This document shows, in pieces, positions 9,701-16,115 of a stretch of DNA of 39,834 nucleotides. This DNA is from a virus. The notes beneath the pieces are model-generated. The model searched no databases and had not been told where the DNA came from. It saw only the letters and a program-made list of their open reading frames with translations. The stretch is from positions 1-39,834 of the IMG/VR virus record IMGVR_UViG_3300009008_000095; one strand, written 5' to 3'. The translations under genes were made by a program, and so were the position numbers. Position 1 is the stretch's first letter, and every line of letters starts with the position of its first letter.

Positions 9701-11035
9701 TCCACTTGTTCCATCAGTTCCACTACTTCCACTTGAACCTGACGAACCACTTGAACCACTTGACCCAGAAGAACCACTTGTTCCGTCTGTTCCACTTGAA
9801 CCACTTGAACCACTTGAACCTGAAGAACCACTACTTCCACTTGTTCCATCTGTTCCACTTGAACCAGAAGAACCACTTGTTCCATCAGTTCCACTTGAAC
9901 CTGAAGAACCAGAAGAACCAGAAGAACCACTTGTTCCATCTGTACCACTTGTTCCGTCTGTTCCAGAACTTCCACTTGAACCACTTGAACCACTTGTTCC
10001 GTCTGTACCACTTGAACCACTTGTTCCACTTGAACCTGAAGAACCAGAAGAACCACTACTTCCACTTGTTCCATCAGTTCCAGATGTACCATCGTCACCA
10101 GCTACACCTTCTAAATTTACAGACCATGACGCAATAGTACCAGTACCAGTATTAGATATACTTTCACCAACCATTACTCCAGTACCAGAATTGTAACTGG
10201 TAACATCCATTAAAAATTGTTTTGTTGCATCACCCGTTTTAGCTACAAGAGCATTTTGACCAGTACTCCAAGCTAAACCTGTACCAACCGTTATTGTTAC
10301 TGTAGTTGGATGTGATGTTGGTATTGCTATACTTGTACTCGATGTTGTTACAAAAGTATCAGAAATACCACTGGTACCATCAGTTCCATCTGTTCCACTT
10401 GTTCCAGAAGAACCACTACTTCCACTTGAACCACTTGAACCTGATGAACCAGAAGTTCCACTTGACCCAGAAGAACCACTTGTTCCATCAGTTCCAGATG
10501 TACCATCCGTTCCACTTGAACCACTGGAACCAGAAGAACCACTTGTTCCAGAAGAACCACTACTTCCACTTGAACCACTTGAACCACTTGAACCTGACGT
10601 TCCATCTGTACCAGAAGTTCCATCAGTTCCACTCGAACCACTTGAACCACTTGTTCCATCAGTTCCACTCGAACCACTTGTTCCACTTGTTCCGTCTGTA
10701 CCAGAACTTCCAGAAGACCCAGAAGAACCACTTGTTCCATCTACACCACTTGTTCCATCTGTACCACTTGAACCACTTGTTCCATCAGTTCCACTTGACC
10801 CAGAACTGCCAGAAGTTCCATCAATTCCACTTGAGCCTGACGAGCCAGAACTTCCACTTGTTCCGTCTGTTCCAGACGTACCATCAGTTCCAGATGTACC
10901 ATCTGTACCACTTGAACCAGAAGAACCACTTGAGCCAGATGAACCTGACGAACCACTTGAACCAGAACTTCCACTTGTTCCAGATAACGCGGCTATCGCA
11001 TCTTCGTCTATTTGCTTTTTTTCTAATAATGCCAT
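3758..11035 (-). CDS. Giant collagen-like tail fibre with S74 chaperone domain
   Basis: A 2425-residue fibre. After a 15-residue start it is built of Gly-X-Y triplets, mostly GSS, GTS, GTD and GTDGTSG, with almost no proline. Folded spacers interrupt these. Type A (about residues 222-317, 718-808, 1317-1407) carries TTSSTS, IPTSHPT and GTGL motifs. Type B (about 458-584, 1048-1175, 1497-1623) carries GNFGGASF, SYLRTIDDSTSTIKGHVKIS and TFARTGDKG. GDQG/GYQG-rich blocks lie near 1815-1872, 1970-2017 and 2105-2150. The C-terminus (about 2165-2425) has a FIGDDDWVGYGNGTH module and a peptidase S74 intramolecular chaperone, with SSDERLKKDI at about 2325 and GFIAQEV. In S74 proteins this domain trimerises the fibre and then cuts itself off. 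It is likely a receptor-reaching fibre. Other-frame ORFs here are repeat artefacts. Confidence 0.9.
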   Translation of the reverse strand: MALLEKKQIDEDAIAALSGTSGSSGSSGSSGSSGSSGSSGSSGTDGTSGTDGTSGTDGTSGSSGSSGSSGIDGTSGSSGSSGTDGTSGSSGTDGTSGVDGTSGSSGSSGSSGTDGTSGTSGSSGTDGTSGSSGSSGTDGTSGTDGTSGSSGSSGSSGSSGSSGTSGSSGSSGSSGTDGTSGTDGTSGSSGSSGTSGSSGSSGSSGSSGSSGTSGTDGTDGTSGISDTFVTTSSTSIAIPTSHPTTVTITVGTGLAWSTGQNALVAKTGDATKQFLMDVTSYNSGTGVMVGESISNTGTGTIASWSVNLEGVAGDDGTSGTDGTSGSSGSSGSSGSSGTSGSSGTDGTSGSSGSSGSSGTDGTSGTDGTSGSSGSSGSSGSSGTDGTSGSSGSSGTDGTSGSSGSSGSSGSSGSSGTDGTSGSSGSSGSSGSSGSSGSSGTDGTSGTDGTSGSSGSSGQDGNFGGASFEYDFATATTMQDPGTGALRLNHSTQSSATIIAIDDSDKDSTDIQSYLRTIDDSTSTIKGHVKISKKFNTDVFLLFTISALSEETGYFQVTVAHVSGNTASPFANDDDLIVTFARTGDKGDTGAAGTSGTDGTDGTSGSSGSSGSSGTDGTSGSSGSSGSSGSSGTDGTSGSSGSSGSSGTDGTSGTDGTSGTDGTSGSSGSSGTSGSSGSSGSSGTDGTSGTDGTSGTDGTSGSSGSSGSSGSSGSSGSSGLTGDAYETTSSTSTAIPTSHPTTVTLTIGTGLQWTIGQTALVAKDNSNKFQGTVNSYNSGTGVIELASTSNTGSGTYASWEFNLGGVEGPAGTSGSSGSSGSSGTDGTSGSSGSSGTDGTSGSSGSSGSSGTSGTDGTSGSSGSSGSSGTDGTSGTDGTSGSSGSSGTDGTSGSSGSSGSSGSSGTDGTSGTDGTSGSSGSSGSSGSSGTDGTSGTSGSSGSSGTSGSSGSSGSSGTSGSSGTDGTSGSSGSSGSSGTSGSSGTDGTSGSSGSSGSSGTSGTDGTSGTDGTSGSSGSSGSSGSSGSSGTDGTSGSSGSSGSSGSSGSSGQDGNFGGASFLYDFSTTTTNSDPGSGKLRLDNATQNSATGIYIDDNDIDGTDIQSYLRTIDDSTSTIKGHVKISKKFDTSKFILATISSLSEETGYFDITISVVDSNEATPFADGDDILVTFARTGDKGEDGTSGSSGSSGSSGSSGTDGTSGSSGSSGSSGTSGTDGTSGSSGSSGSSGTSGTDGTSGSSGSSGTDGTSGTDGTSGTDGTSGSSGSSGTSGSSGSSGSSGSSGSSGTSGSSGTDGTSGSSGSSGSSGSSGSSGTDGTSGVSDKFSTTSSTSTTIPTSHPTSVTITIGTGLSWTTGQSALIAYDNSNKFVGEVTAYNSGNGSFSVDSTSHTGSGTYTSWEINLEGAPGVAGTSGSSGTSGSSGSSGSSGTSGSSGTDGTSGSSGSSGSSGTSGSSGTSGSSGSSGSSGSSGSSGSSGSSGTSGSSGTSGSSGTSGSSGVDGNFGGASFYYTFESNTTNANPGAGDLRLDNATQNASTGIYICDTDENANDISSYLQTIDDSTSTIKGHVKISNKTDTSQFILWTISSLSDLTGYFDVTVSPVDSSASNPFSGGEDVVITFARTGDKGDSGTSGTDGTSGSSGSSGSSGSSGSSGTSGSSGTDGTSGSSGSSGSSGTSGSSGTSGSSGTDGTSGSSGSSGSSGSSGTDGTSGSSGSSGSSGSSGTSGSSGTSGSSGSSGTSGSSGSSGSSGSSGSSGSSGTSGSSGTDGTSGSSGSSGSSGTSGSSGTDGTSGSSGSSGSSGSSGTSGSSGTSGSSGSSGVDGDTGATGAQGDQGDVGATGAQGDQGHQGDQGYQGDQGNTGSTGSTGAKGDQGDTGATGASGTSGSSGSSGSSGSSGSSGSSGNSGTSGSSGSSGSSGSSGSSGVTVSGTSGSSGSSGSSGSSGSSGTTVSGTSGSSGSSGNSGTSGSSGSSGAQGDQGYQGHQGDQGYQGDQGDQGDQGYQGNQGNQGDVGAKGDQGDIGATGAGGTSGSSGSSGSSGSSGSSGSSGSSGSSGTSGSSGSSGSSGTSGSSGSSGSSGSSGTSGTSGSSGSSGSSGTTVSGTSGSSGSTGAKGDQGDQGHQGDQGHQGDQGDQGDQGYQGNQGNQGDVGAQGDQGNTGSTGAGGTSGSSGSSGVISLATDANNRVITSDGDGTGTAEATFTYDTSAGLRIGDFARSGNSTYISMSDTVGNIELSTVGVGSIGDAKGFSLGTYLSVDDVNEVARLQSEGTIFIGDDDWVGYGNGTHIEVNDTNQQISMSATLGVYVSTLSTGAAIDVGADKNGKLQLHSSDERLKKDIFEISQSLDTIKGLRGVTYKWKTPDEGNARNNALDTKTYYGFIAQEVTSSDAHGITFTDREGFLGLNLSQVIPILVNAVKELEERVTELENK
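4147..4216. repeat. 70-base exact repeat, copy 1 (pairs with 36855-36924)
   Basis: These 70 bases are identical to 36855-36924, over 32 kb away. Both encode the same part of the fibre module before the S74 chaperone (GNGTHIEVNDTNQQIS region). Near-identity continues past the exact block with a few substitutions. It suggests recent exchange of the fibre C-terminal cassette. Confidence 0.85.
4520..10990. repeat. Tandem Gly-X-Y coding repeats (9-base periodicity)
   Basis: Low-complexity DNA made of 9-base units and multiples, on the plus strand variants of CCACTTGAA, CCACTTGTT, CCATCAGTT and CCAGAAGAA. The repeat blocks are about 4530-6165, 6545-6815, 7085-7510, 7890-8610, 8880-9285, 9660-10095 and 10370-10985, separated by unique spacer domains. 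Stop codons are rare in all frames, which creates long false ORFs on both strands. Copy number may vary through slippage or misassembly. Confidence 0.9.
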
Positions 11036-11055
11036 ATTTTATTCCAAATCTTAAC

Positions 11056-11065
11056 TATAAATATC
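11056..11065 (-). promoter_or_regulatory. GATATTTATA motif upstream of the collagen-like fibre
   Basis: An exact copy on the coding strand, 20 bases before the fibre ATG and touching the stop codon of the preceding gene. The position would allow separate transcription of the giant fibre gene. Confidence 0.4.
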
Positions 11066-12018
11066 TAAACATTAAATTTACCATGTGCAACTATCTCATC
11101 ATCTGCATCAAATTCCATCTCTAAACTACTACTATCTATGTATAACTTAAAATTTGAATCTTCTTGTCTTATTGTACAAGCATAATGTTCAATATATTGA
11201 CCATTGATAAAAAATATAAAATCTTGTAAATTTGTCTGTTCCATTCCACTTGGTGCAGACGCCGTAACCGCTGTAAATGACGCGGTTGATGGAGCAGTAA
11301 CCAAATTAGCTTGATATGTACCCTTTGTTCTAATATAATGAAATAAAGACTCGGATACATATGTCATTGATACTGCCGCACTTCCAGTTGTAGGTGTACC
11401 TGGTAAACCAAGTGGTTCACCACCTTCAAAAGTTAAATTAGCATCTGTTAACATAGTAGAAGAAGACATATTAGTTTGTGTAGCTCCAAGAAACTCAGAA
11501 CCTGTAGCTCCACCTATTGTTTGTAACGTACCAGTTCCATTATCAACCATCCACTTCACTTCTGATTCATTCCATAATATTCTAGCATCAGTTGCACCAT
11601 TACGACCAACTTTCAATCCAGCATCAGCTCCGGCTAACGCTGTAGAACCACTATAATTTAAATCAAGTATTGGGTCTTCTACTCTAAAAGTTTCTGTGTT
11701 TTGTATTGATTGACTTCCCTCAACAATCAAATCACCATAAATTTTAACACTACCACTATCATAACCATCTACGAGTAACTGTATAGCTGGGTCTTCTAAT
11801 GAATTTTTAATTATATTATTATATAATTTAACATATCCTGCTGATAATGTATTTCCAGTACCAACATCTAAACTACCAGTTCCAAGTAGGTTCAGACCAA
11901 CCTGGCCCCATTGTAATGTTGGTAATCCAGTATCAGAACTTGTTAATTCTGATGATTGTAAAATCCTACTTTGTGAAGTAGGTGGTTTTAATTGTCGTAA
12001 CGGGTCTATGAGTGGCAT
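11065..12018 (-). CDS. Fibre-like structural protein with shared C-terminal domain
   Basis: A 317-residue product. The N-terminal part (about residues 1-60) is Ser/Gly-rich. Residues 70-160 have the ALVVEG/VEDPILDLN pattern of phage fibre proteins (DLIVEGSQSIQNTETFRVEDPILDLN region), followed by ILWNESEVKWMVDNGTGTLQTIGG. The last 60 residues (FFINGQYIEHYACTI to DADDEIVAHGKF) resemble the ends of the two preceding genes: an NG strand, a polar middle, then D-x-x-D plus a final strand. The gene starts 1 base after the upstream gene's stop. It is probably an adaptor or short fibre beside the neck/tail genes. The exact position in the virion is unknown. Confidence 0.7.
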   Translation of the reverse strand: MPLIDPLRQLKPPTSQSRILQSSELTSSDTGLPTLQWGQVGLNLLGTGSLDVGTGNTLSAGYVKLYNNIIKNSLEDPAIQLLVDGYDSGSVKIYGDLIVEGSQSIQNTETFRVEDPILDLNYSGSTALAGADAGLKVGRNGATDARILWNESEVKWMVDNGTGTLQTIGGATGSEFLGATQTNMSSSTMLTDANLTFEGGEPLGLPGTPTTGSAAVSMTYVSESLFHYIRTKGTYQANLVTAPSTASFTAVTASAPSGMEQTNLQDFIFFINGQYIEHYACTIRQEDSNFKLYIDSSSLEMEFDADDEIVAHGKFNV

Positions 12019-12573
12019 CTAACTTGTCTCCTGTTGATATTTTAGAGAAATTGTATCTTCGTCATTTAAATCTATTCCTAACAATACTCTATCTCCAGCT
12101 ATTTTATTGGTATCTTCAACGTATAGCTTTTTAATTCTTATTTTCTTATAAGTAGAATCTAAATAAGCTTCTACTTTATTTGTGTTACTTTGGTCTGTAG
12201 AACCAGACATAGTTCTCAAATCATATCCATTAACTCTGACCTTCAAAGTTCCACTTTTAATTTTTCTTTTATCACCTAATTGAGTTGGATGAAATTCTTG
12301 ATATTCAGAAGTAGATGATGTCATATGTTGTAATCCAAAATTTTCTTGAATTGTCCACATACTATCTACAAACTCACGACTACAAATATCGGTAGAATAC
12401 TCTGGACTTCCCTTAACAAGATTCATACTAAATCCATTCTCTCTACCAGCGTTATCATGAAATTTTAAAACATCAGAACCAAACGTAGATTCGGAAATTG
12501 GTGTTAAAAAATCACGCGTTGTTCCTATATATCCTTCTACTTGTCTAATAGCTCCATTACGTATTCCAGCCAT
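12019..12573 (-). CDS. Small tail/fibre-associated protein, paralogue of its neighbours
   Basis: A 184-residue product starting MAGIRNGAIRQVEGYIGTTRDF. The C-terminal half (about residues 108-184: VRVNGYDLRTMSG, KIRIKKLYVED, LNDEDTISLKYQQE) matches the C-terminal half of the 164-residue gene just upstream, and more weakly the end of the 317-residue gene downstream. The three look like family members that share a C-terminal beta-rich domain and differ at the N-terminus. Gene junctions are tight. No enzyme motif is seen. A structural role near the tail or fibres is inferred from location. Confidence 0.65.
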   Translation of the reverse strand: MAGIRNGAIRQVEGYIGTTRDFLTPISESTFGSDVLKFHDNAGRENGFSMNLVKGSPEYSTDICSREFVDSMWTIQENFGLQHMTSSTSEYQEFHPTQLGDKRKIKSGTLKVRVNGYDLRTMSGSTDQSNTNKVEAYLDSTYKKIRIKKLYVEDTNKIAGDRVLLGIDLNDEDTISLKYQQETS

Positions 12574-13068
12574 TTAAATCTTCTCCTGTTGATAAGATAT
12601 ATTTACCAAATCGCCACTATCAAGATTCATTCCATTTCCATTAGTATATAATTTTCTAACACATACTTGTGTTGCTGAAGCACTCATATAAAAATCAATA
12701 CCACCACTATTTATTTGGTCTGTATTTGATATCATATTAACTCCATTGACATTACACTCTATCGTACCATTTTTAATTTTATATCCACTATCTATAGTTA
12801 CATTAAAAACTTGAGAATTAGTAGATGCATCTATTGATGATGAACCATTACCATTGAAATGATTTTGTACTCTATAGTAGTTTGTACCAACATAATTCAA
12901 ATTTACCAAATCACTACCACTTACTTGCGAGCCATCACCTCTCATAATAAATATCGTAGTTCCACCAAAAGTATTAGTAAATTCCAAATCTGTAGCTTGG
13001 TTTCCAGTTTGTGTTTCAGCTATTCGTATAAAATCAGATACTCCGCCGAGTTGTTTATTAATTGACAT
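12574..13068 (-). CDS. Small tail/fibre-associated protein, paralogue of its neighbours
   Basis: A 164-residue product starting MSINKQLGGVSDFIRIAETQTG, then a predicted beta-rich region with FIMRGDGSQVSGSDLVNLNYV, a phrase typical of fibre proteins. The C-terminal half (CNVNGVNMISNTDQINSGG, VRKLYTNGNG, SGDLVNISYQQEKI) is homologous to the gene downstream. GGAG precedes the ATG, 9 bases after the gp15 stop. Function unknown; probably structural. Confidence 0.65.
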   Translation of the reverse strand: MSINKQLGGVSDFIRIAETQTGNQATDLEFTNTFGGTTIFIMRGDGSQVSGSDLVNLNYVGTNYYRVQNHFNGNGSSSIDASTNSQVFNVTIDSGYKIKNGTIECNVNGVNMISNTDQINSGGIDFYMSASATQVCVRKLYTNGNGMNLDSGDLVNISYQQEKI

Positions 13069-13077
13069 TAAATTCTC

Positions 13078-13866
13078 CTACTCGATGACTTCTGTCATTG
13101 TCACTGCTTTTGGTGTAAAATATTTTCTTGTTAGTATAGCTTTATTAATACTATCTGGTACTAAATATCCTTTAACAGTTAAACTAAAGGTACTTCTAAC
13201 AATTCTTTCTCTATCTGCTAATTCTGTAGCATCCTCGTATGAGTCTATATTGACCCTAAATTTAAACTTTCCTGGTTCTCCCCAATATGAACCTTCAGAC
13301 CAGTTAACCTTTTCTATTATTTCATTCATATGTTCAGTATAACTTGTCCATACAATAACATCATATGTCAATATCATATAATCAGGCATCGCAACTGAAT
13401 GGTATTGTCTTGCTGGTTTAAGTCCATGTACTACTGAAAATTTATCATACCTATTTTCTTTACTATATTGTCTTTCGAAGTGATAAAATAATTGTGGATT
13501 GTTAGCATCCATTTTATCTACTGCTAAACTATCATCTTTAGTTACACTTGTTCTTTTAAATGTTATTACTGGAAGAATAACTTGTTTTCTATTGTCTCTT
13601 ATAACACCATCAACTTGAGCTGACTTCCACCTTTCTGCATTTGAATAAAGAACAGGAACTCTAGCTCGTTCTCCATTCTCATCAATAGTAGGTTTTATAA
13701 CATCGGAAAAATAATACATAATAGCCGCATCAACATCCATCAAACTAACACTTAAATCATTAGCTACATCCTTTTTTCTCGATAATTGTGTACCTCTATT
13801 CGCAGTTGGGCCCATACCTCTTTGTTTTTCTTGTACCTTTGGTATCGGTCTAAATCTTCCAGCCAT
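13078..13866 (-). CDS. 15: Tail terminator / sheath stabiliser (gp15-like)
   Basis: A 262-residue product, close to T4 gp15 (272 residues), which caps the tail and joins it to the neck. Visible parallels are RVPVLYSNAERW (T4 has a P-I-T-Y-A-S-K-E-H segment), QVILPVITFKRTSV, then MPDYMILTYDVIVWTSYTEHMNEIIEKV, which follows the T4 pattern of a strand, F/W-T-x-Y-x-x-x-M and an amphipathic helix. Near the end REIV-type residues and FSLTVKGYLVPD align with the T4 FEVNGWMYP region. The 13-14-15 gene order supports the call. An AGGAG site precedes it and the ATG abuts the gp14 stop. Confidence 0.82.
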   Translation of the reverse strand: MAGRFRPIPKVQEKQRGMGPTANRGTQLSRKKDVANDLSVSLMDVDAAIMYYFSDVIKPTIDENGERARVPVLYSNAERWKSAQVDGVIRDNRKQVILPVITFKRTSVTKDDSLAVDKMDANNPQLFYHFERQYSKENRYDKFSVVHGLKPARQYHSVAMPDYMILTYDVIVWTSYTEHMNEIIEKVNWSEGSYWGEPGKFKFRVNIDSYEDATELADRERIVRSTFSLTVKGYLVPDSINKAILTRKYFTPKAVTMTEVIE

Positions 13867-14351
13867 TATATTCTCCTAACCCTTTCAATTTGTAATGTAG
13901 ATGACCTAATTATATGTGCAGTACAATTAACCGACCAATTTTGGTCATATTGTCCACCTATTAATTGGTTTTCATTAATACCATTAATTTCAAAGTGTGC
14001 ATAATTCCACTCTACTATATCACCCAATTCTGGAACTAATTTCAAATCTGTCAATGTCTCTCTTAACATAAAAAATGTAGCATCTTGTAATGCATCAGCA
14101 CCAAATTCATCTAAATTAAAATCTATATCCCCACTTTCAATCATACAAGCAAATTCAACACCAGGTTTGTAAATTTTACCACCAGTAGATTCACCATACA
14201 AATTAGTAGACGTATGTTCTGCAGAAACTTTAAAGAGTTTTATTGTTTGATTTATTATACCATCTTTACTTAGACGTAAATCACCAACTAACTCTTTATT
14301 AAAAGTTTCAAAAGTCCTTAAATCATTTGCCGAATTAAATCTTCCTGCCAT
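13866..14351 (-). CDS. 14: Neck protein (gp14-like)
   Basis: A 161-residue product, shorter than T4 gp14 (256 residues). It contains IKLFKVSAEHTSTNLYGESTGGKIYKPGV, the NLYGE..K.Y.PG signature of gp14-like neck proteins, then DEFGADALQDATFFMLRETL and LGDIVEWNYAHFEINGI, typical of marine T4-like versions. In T4, gp13 and gp14 complete the head and form the site for tail joining. It lies between gp13 and gp15 with 4 bases before and a 1-base overlap after, suggesting translational coupling. Confidence 0.8.
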   Translation of the reverse strand: MAGRFNSANDLRTFETFNKELVGDLRLSKDGIINQTIKLFKVSAEHTSTNLYGESTGGKIYKPGVEFACMIESGDIDFNLDEFGADALQDATFFMLRETLTDLKLVPELGDIVEWNYAHFEINGINENQLIGGQYDQNWSVNCTAHIIRSSTLQIERVRRI

Positions 14352-14355
14352 AACT

Positions 14356-15525
14356 CTATCCTATATAAATACTTAATGGAACTTTTTTCAAAATCTCTTG
14401 TGTCGCTTCAGCTTCAGCCGCTTCTTCCTGCATTATCTCATCACCACCAGAAGAATCTAACATTTCTCTTAATTGTTCAACAAGAGTATTCTTTTCATCC
14501 GTAGCTTCTGAACGTAAAGTATCACCATCCAATGTTGTTTCCGCACCTGGAATTGGTATAGTACCATATTTACTTCTTATAATTCCCAATAACTCTTTAC
14601 ATAGAGCTAATGTGTATTTTCTAATCCATTGTTTACCTGGGTCGTTAATATCTTTATAAGACATATTATCATATCGAATATTTGAGAAATCAGATTGTAC
14701 TGCAGTCTGACCACCAGATGTATATTCATCTGTGACTTCATTTGATAATGTTTTCCACCTATCATCTTTTCTGATATATTGAAAATACATCTTAAATGTA
14801 GATGTAGGTATTGGAAAAACTCTCAATTTATTATTAATTAATTCAAATGAATATGCCGATTTTCTTATTTGGTCATTAAATTCTATTGCTTGCATCTTTA
14901 ATATATCAGCATAAACAGGCATTAATGTAAATTGAACACCAGGTGAATATTCACCCCAACCAAATGAATCAATAACATTATCAGTACCTTGTCCAGTTCC
15001 AGCATAAGGGTCAAAGTATCTCGAAACAGCTGGTGTAGCTTCATGAAATACTCTTTTAATCTCTATTGGTGAACTACTTTCAGAAACAATTGCCCAACTA
15101 TCTAAATCGTAAGTTTGTTGACTAGCTGATGTTTCTATATACCCAGTTTTCCAATCAACTGAACCACCAACTCCAACTTCTGCTCCATATGCTTCTGATA
15201 TAGTTATAGCTCTTCCTAAATCGGATACCACCGTATGTGTAAAATTAGAAGATGTTGGGGCTCCTTGTAATTTAAGAATATTTTCTCTTATATTAAATTG
15301 ATTTACAATAGAAGAATATTCTGTTACCGCTTCCTCAAAACAAGCATACATTTGTGTACCTTGTAATTCCACGTCCATAATGGGATATCCAAGTCTTTTA
15401 GCACACCACTCTGCAGTTTGCACAGAATGAGTTACATAAGTCACATCACTGGTATAAAAACCAAATGGAACATCTGTCGCGTCTGTATATGAACCACTTC
15501 CTGGCCATATTGGTTGAGTTGCCAT
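14356..15525 (-). CDS. 13: Neck protein (gp13-like)
   Basis: A 389-residue product (T4 gp13 is 309 residues). Conserved features are an early MQACFEEAVTEYSSIVNQ-type helix (about residues 60-78: MYACFEEAV), an internal strand with FELINNKLRVFPIP and FQYIRKDDRW, and the WIRKYTLALCKELLGIIRSKYGTIPIPG segment followed by TTLDG, which marks gp13-like head-completion proteins in marine T4-like phages. The C-terminus is Glu/Ala-rich and ends KKVPLSIYIG. It forms the 13-14-15 block with the next two genes. AGGAG lies 8 bases upstream of the ATG. Confidence 0.85.
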   Translation of the reverse strand: MATQPIWPGSGSYTDATDVPFGFYTSDVTYVTHSVQTAEWCAKRLGYPIMDVELQGTQMYACFEEAVTEYSSIVNQFNIRENILKLQGAPTSSNFTHTVVSDLGRAITISEAYGAEVGVGGSVDWKTGYIETSASQQTYDLDSWAIVSESSSPIEIKRVFHEATPAVSRYFDPYAGTGQGTDNVIDSFGWGEYSPGVQFTLMPVYADILKMQAIEFNDQIRKSAYSFELINNKLRVFPIPTSTFKMYFQYIRKDDRWKTLSNEVTDEYTSGGQTAVQSDFSNIRYDNMSYKDINDPGKQWIRKYTLALCKELLGIIRSKYGTIPIPGAETTLDGDTLRSEATDEKNTLVEQLREMLDSSGGDEIMQEEAAEAEATQEILKKVPLSIYIG

Positions 15526-15565
15526 ATTGTTCTCCTAATTTAATAAATGTACATTTTATATCAAT

Positions 15566-15575
15566 AATAAATATC
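15566..15575 (-). promoter_or_regulatory. GATATTTATT motif upstream of gp13
   Basis: Part of the 18-base sequence (15558-15575) shared exactly with 840-857. It lies about 40 bases before gp13, after the HNH gene, and could start the 13-14-15 transcript. Confidence 0.4.
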
Positions 15576-15601
15576 TTGCTATAAAAAAAGGGATAATATG
15601 T

Positions 15602-16027
15602 CTATAAAGAATTTTGAAAAAGATTTAAAGCTTCTCTTTTATCTCTTACTTCAATTCCATTAACTTGAAAACTTTTGCGTCCTGAATTATATAGAATATG
15701 TGGTATCTCTTTACCAATCATTATTCTATTATCCATATTTTTTTGTGGTGTAACCACTCTTAAATTAGATAAATTAGCATTTTCTCTATTTCTATCAATA
15801 TGGTCTACTACCATTCCATTAGGTATCTCACCATAAAAGGTTTCTGCAACTAATCTATGAACTGATTCTGTTAGTTGTACACCTTTTTCTAATCTTAGAT
15901 TTAATCTTGGATATCCACATCTATCTAATCGAGTTCTCATAACTCGTTTAGTTTTAATATTACGCACATTTCCTCTATCAGAAATTTCATATCGTTTAAA
16001 TTTTGGATGTTGTTTGTATGTTTCCAT
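15602..16027 (-). CDS. Free-standing HNH homing endonuclease (NUMOD4-like)
   Basis: Taken from the ATG at 16027 the product is 141 residues. An upstream TTG at 16066 would start inside the gp23 terminator and is less likely. The N-terminus (FKRYEISDRGNVRNIKTKRVM) resembles NUMOD4. The HNH region follows: VHRLVAETFYG, then VVDHIDRNRENANLSNLRVVT and QKNMDN, giving the D-H, N and terminal N/H positions of the fold. Such enzymes cut DNA at specific sites and spread their own gene. It sits alone between the gp23 terminator and gp13, a typical place for a mobile intergenic insertion. No strong ribosome site is seen. Confidence 0.85.
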   Translation of the reverse strand: METYKQHPKFKRYEISDRGNVRNIKTKRVMRTRLDRCGYPRLNLRLEKGVQLTESVHRLVAETFYGEIPNGMVVDHIDRNRENANLSNLRVVTPQKNMDNRIMIGKEIPHILYNSGRKSFQVNGIEVRDKREALNLFQNSL

Positions 16028-16030
16028 ACA

Positions 16031-16040
16031 TATAAATATA
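16031..16040 (-). promoter_or_regulatory. TATATTTATA motif before the HNH gene
   Basis: A copy of the recurring element, with the first base changed, only 3 bases before the chosen HNH start. Transcription from it would make a near-leaderless message. Confidence 0.3.
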
Positions 16041-16050
16041 ACATAGTACA

Positions 16051-16087
16051 AAAAAAGGGTAACCAAATAAATGATTACCCCTTTTTA
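16051..16087 (-). terminator. Intrinsic terminator after the major capsid gene
   Basis: On the minus strand AAAAAGGGG-TAA pairs with TTACCC and is followed by TTTTTTT, about 30 bases past the gp23 stop. The stem is flanked by A and T runs, so it could work in both directions. Confidence 0.78.
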
Positions 16088-16115
16088 TTTCATCAGTTCT
16101 AAATACTAACTACGA

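Noticed and set aside
4516-11124. Many long ORFs in other frames on both strands of the collagen-like gene (for example plus strand 7870-8637 and 10306-11124)
   Set aside because: They encode only monotonous repeats (HLNQKNHLFH or VQVEQVVLL types) created by the 9-base periodicity. They lack ribosome sites and unique domains.
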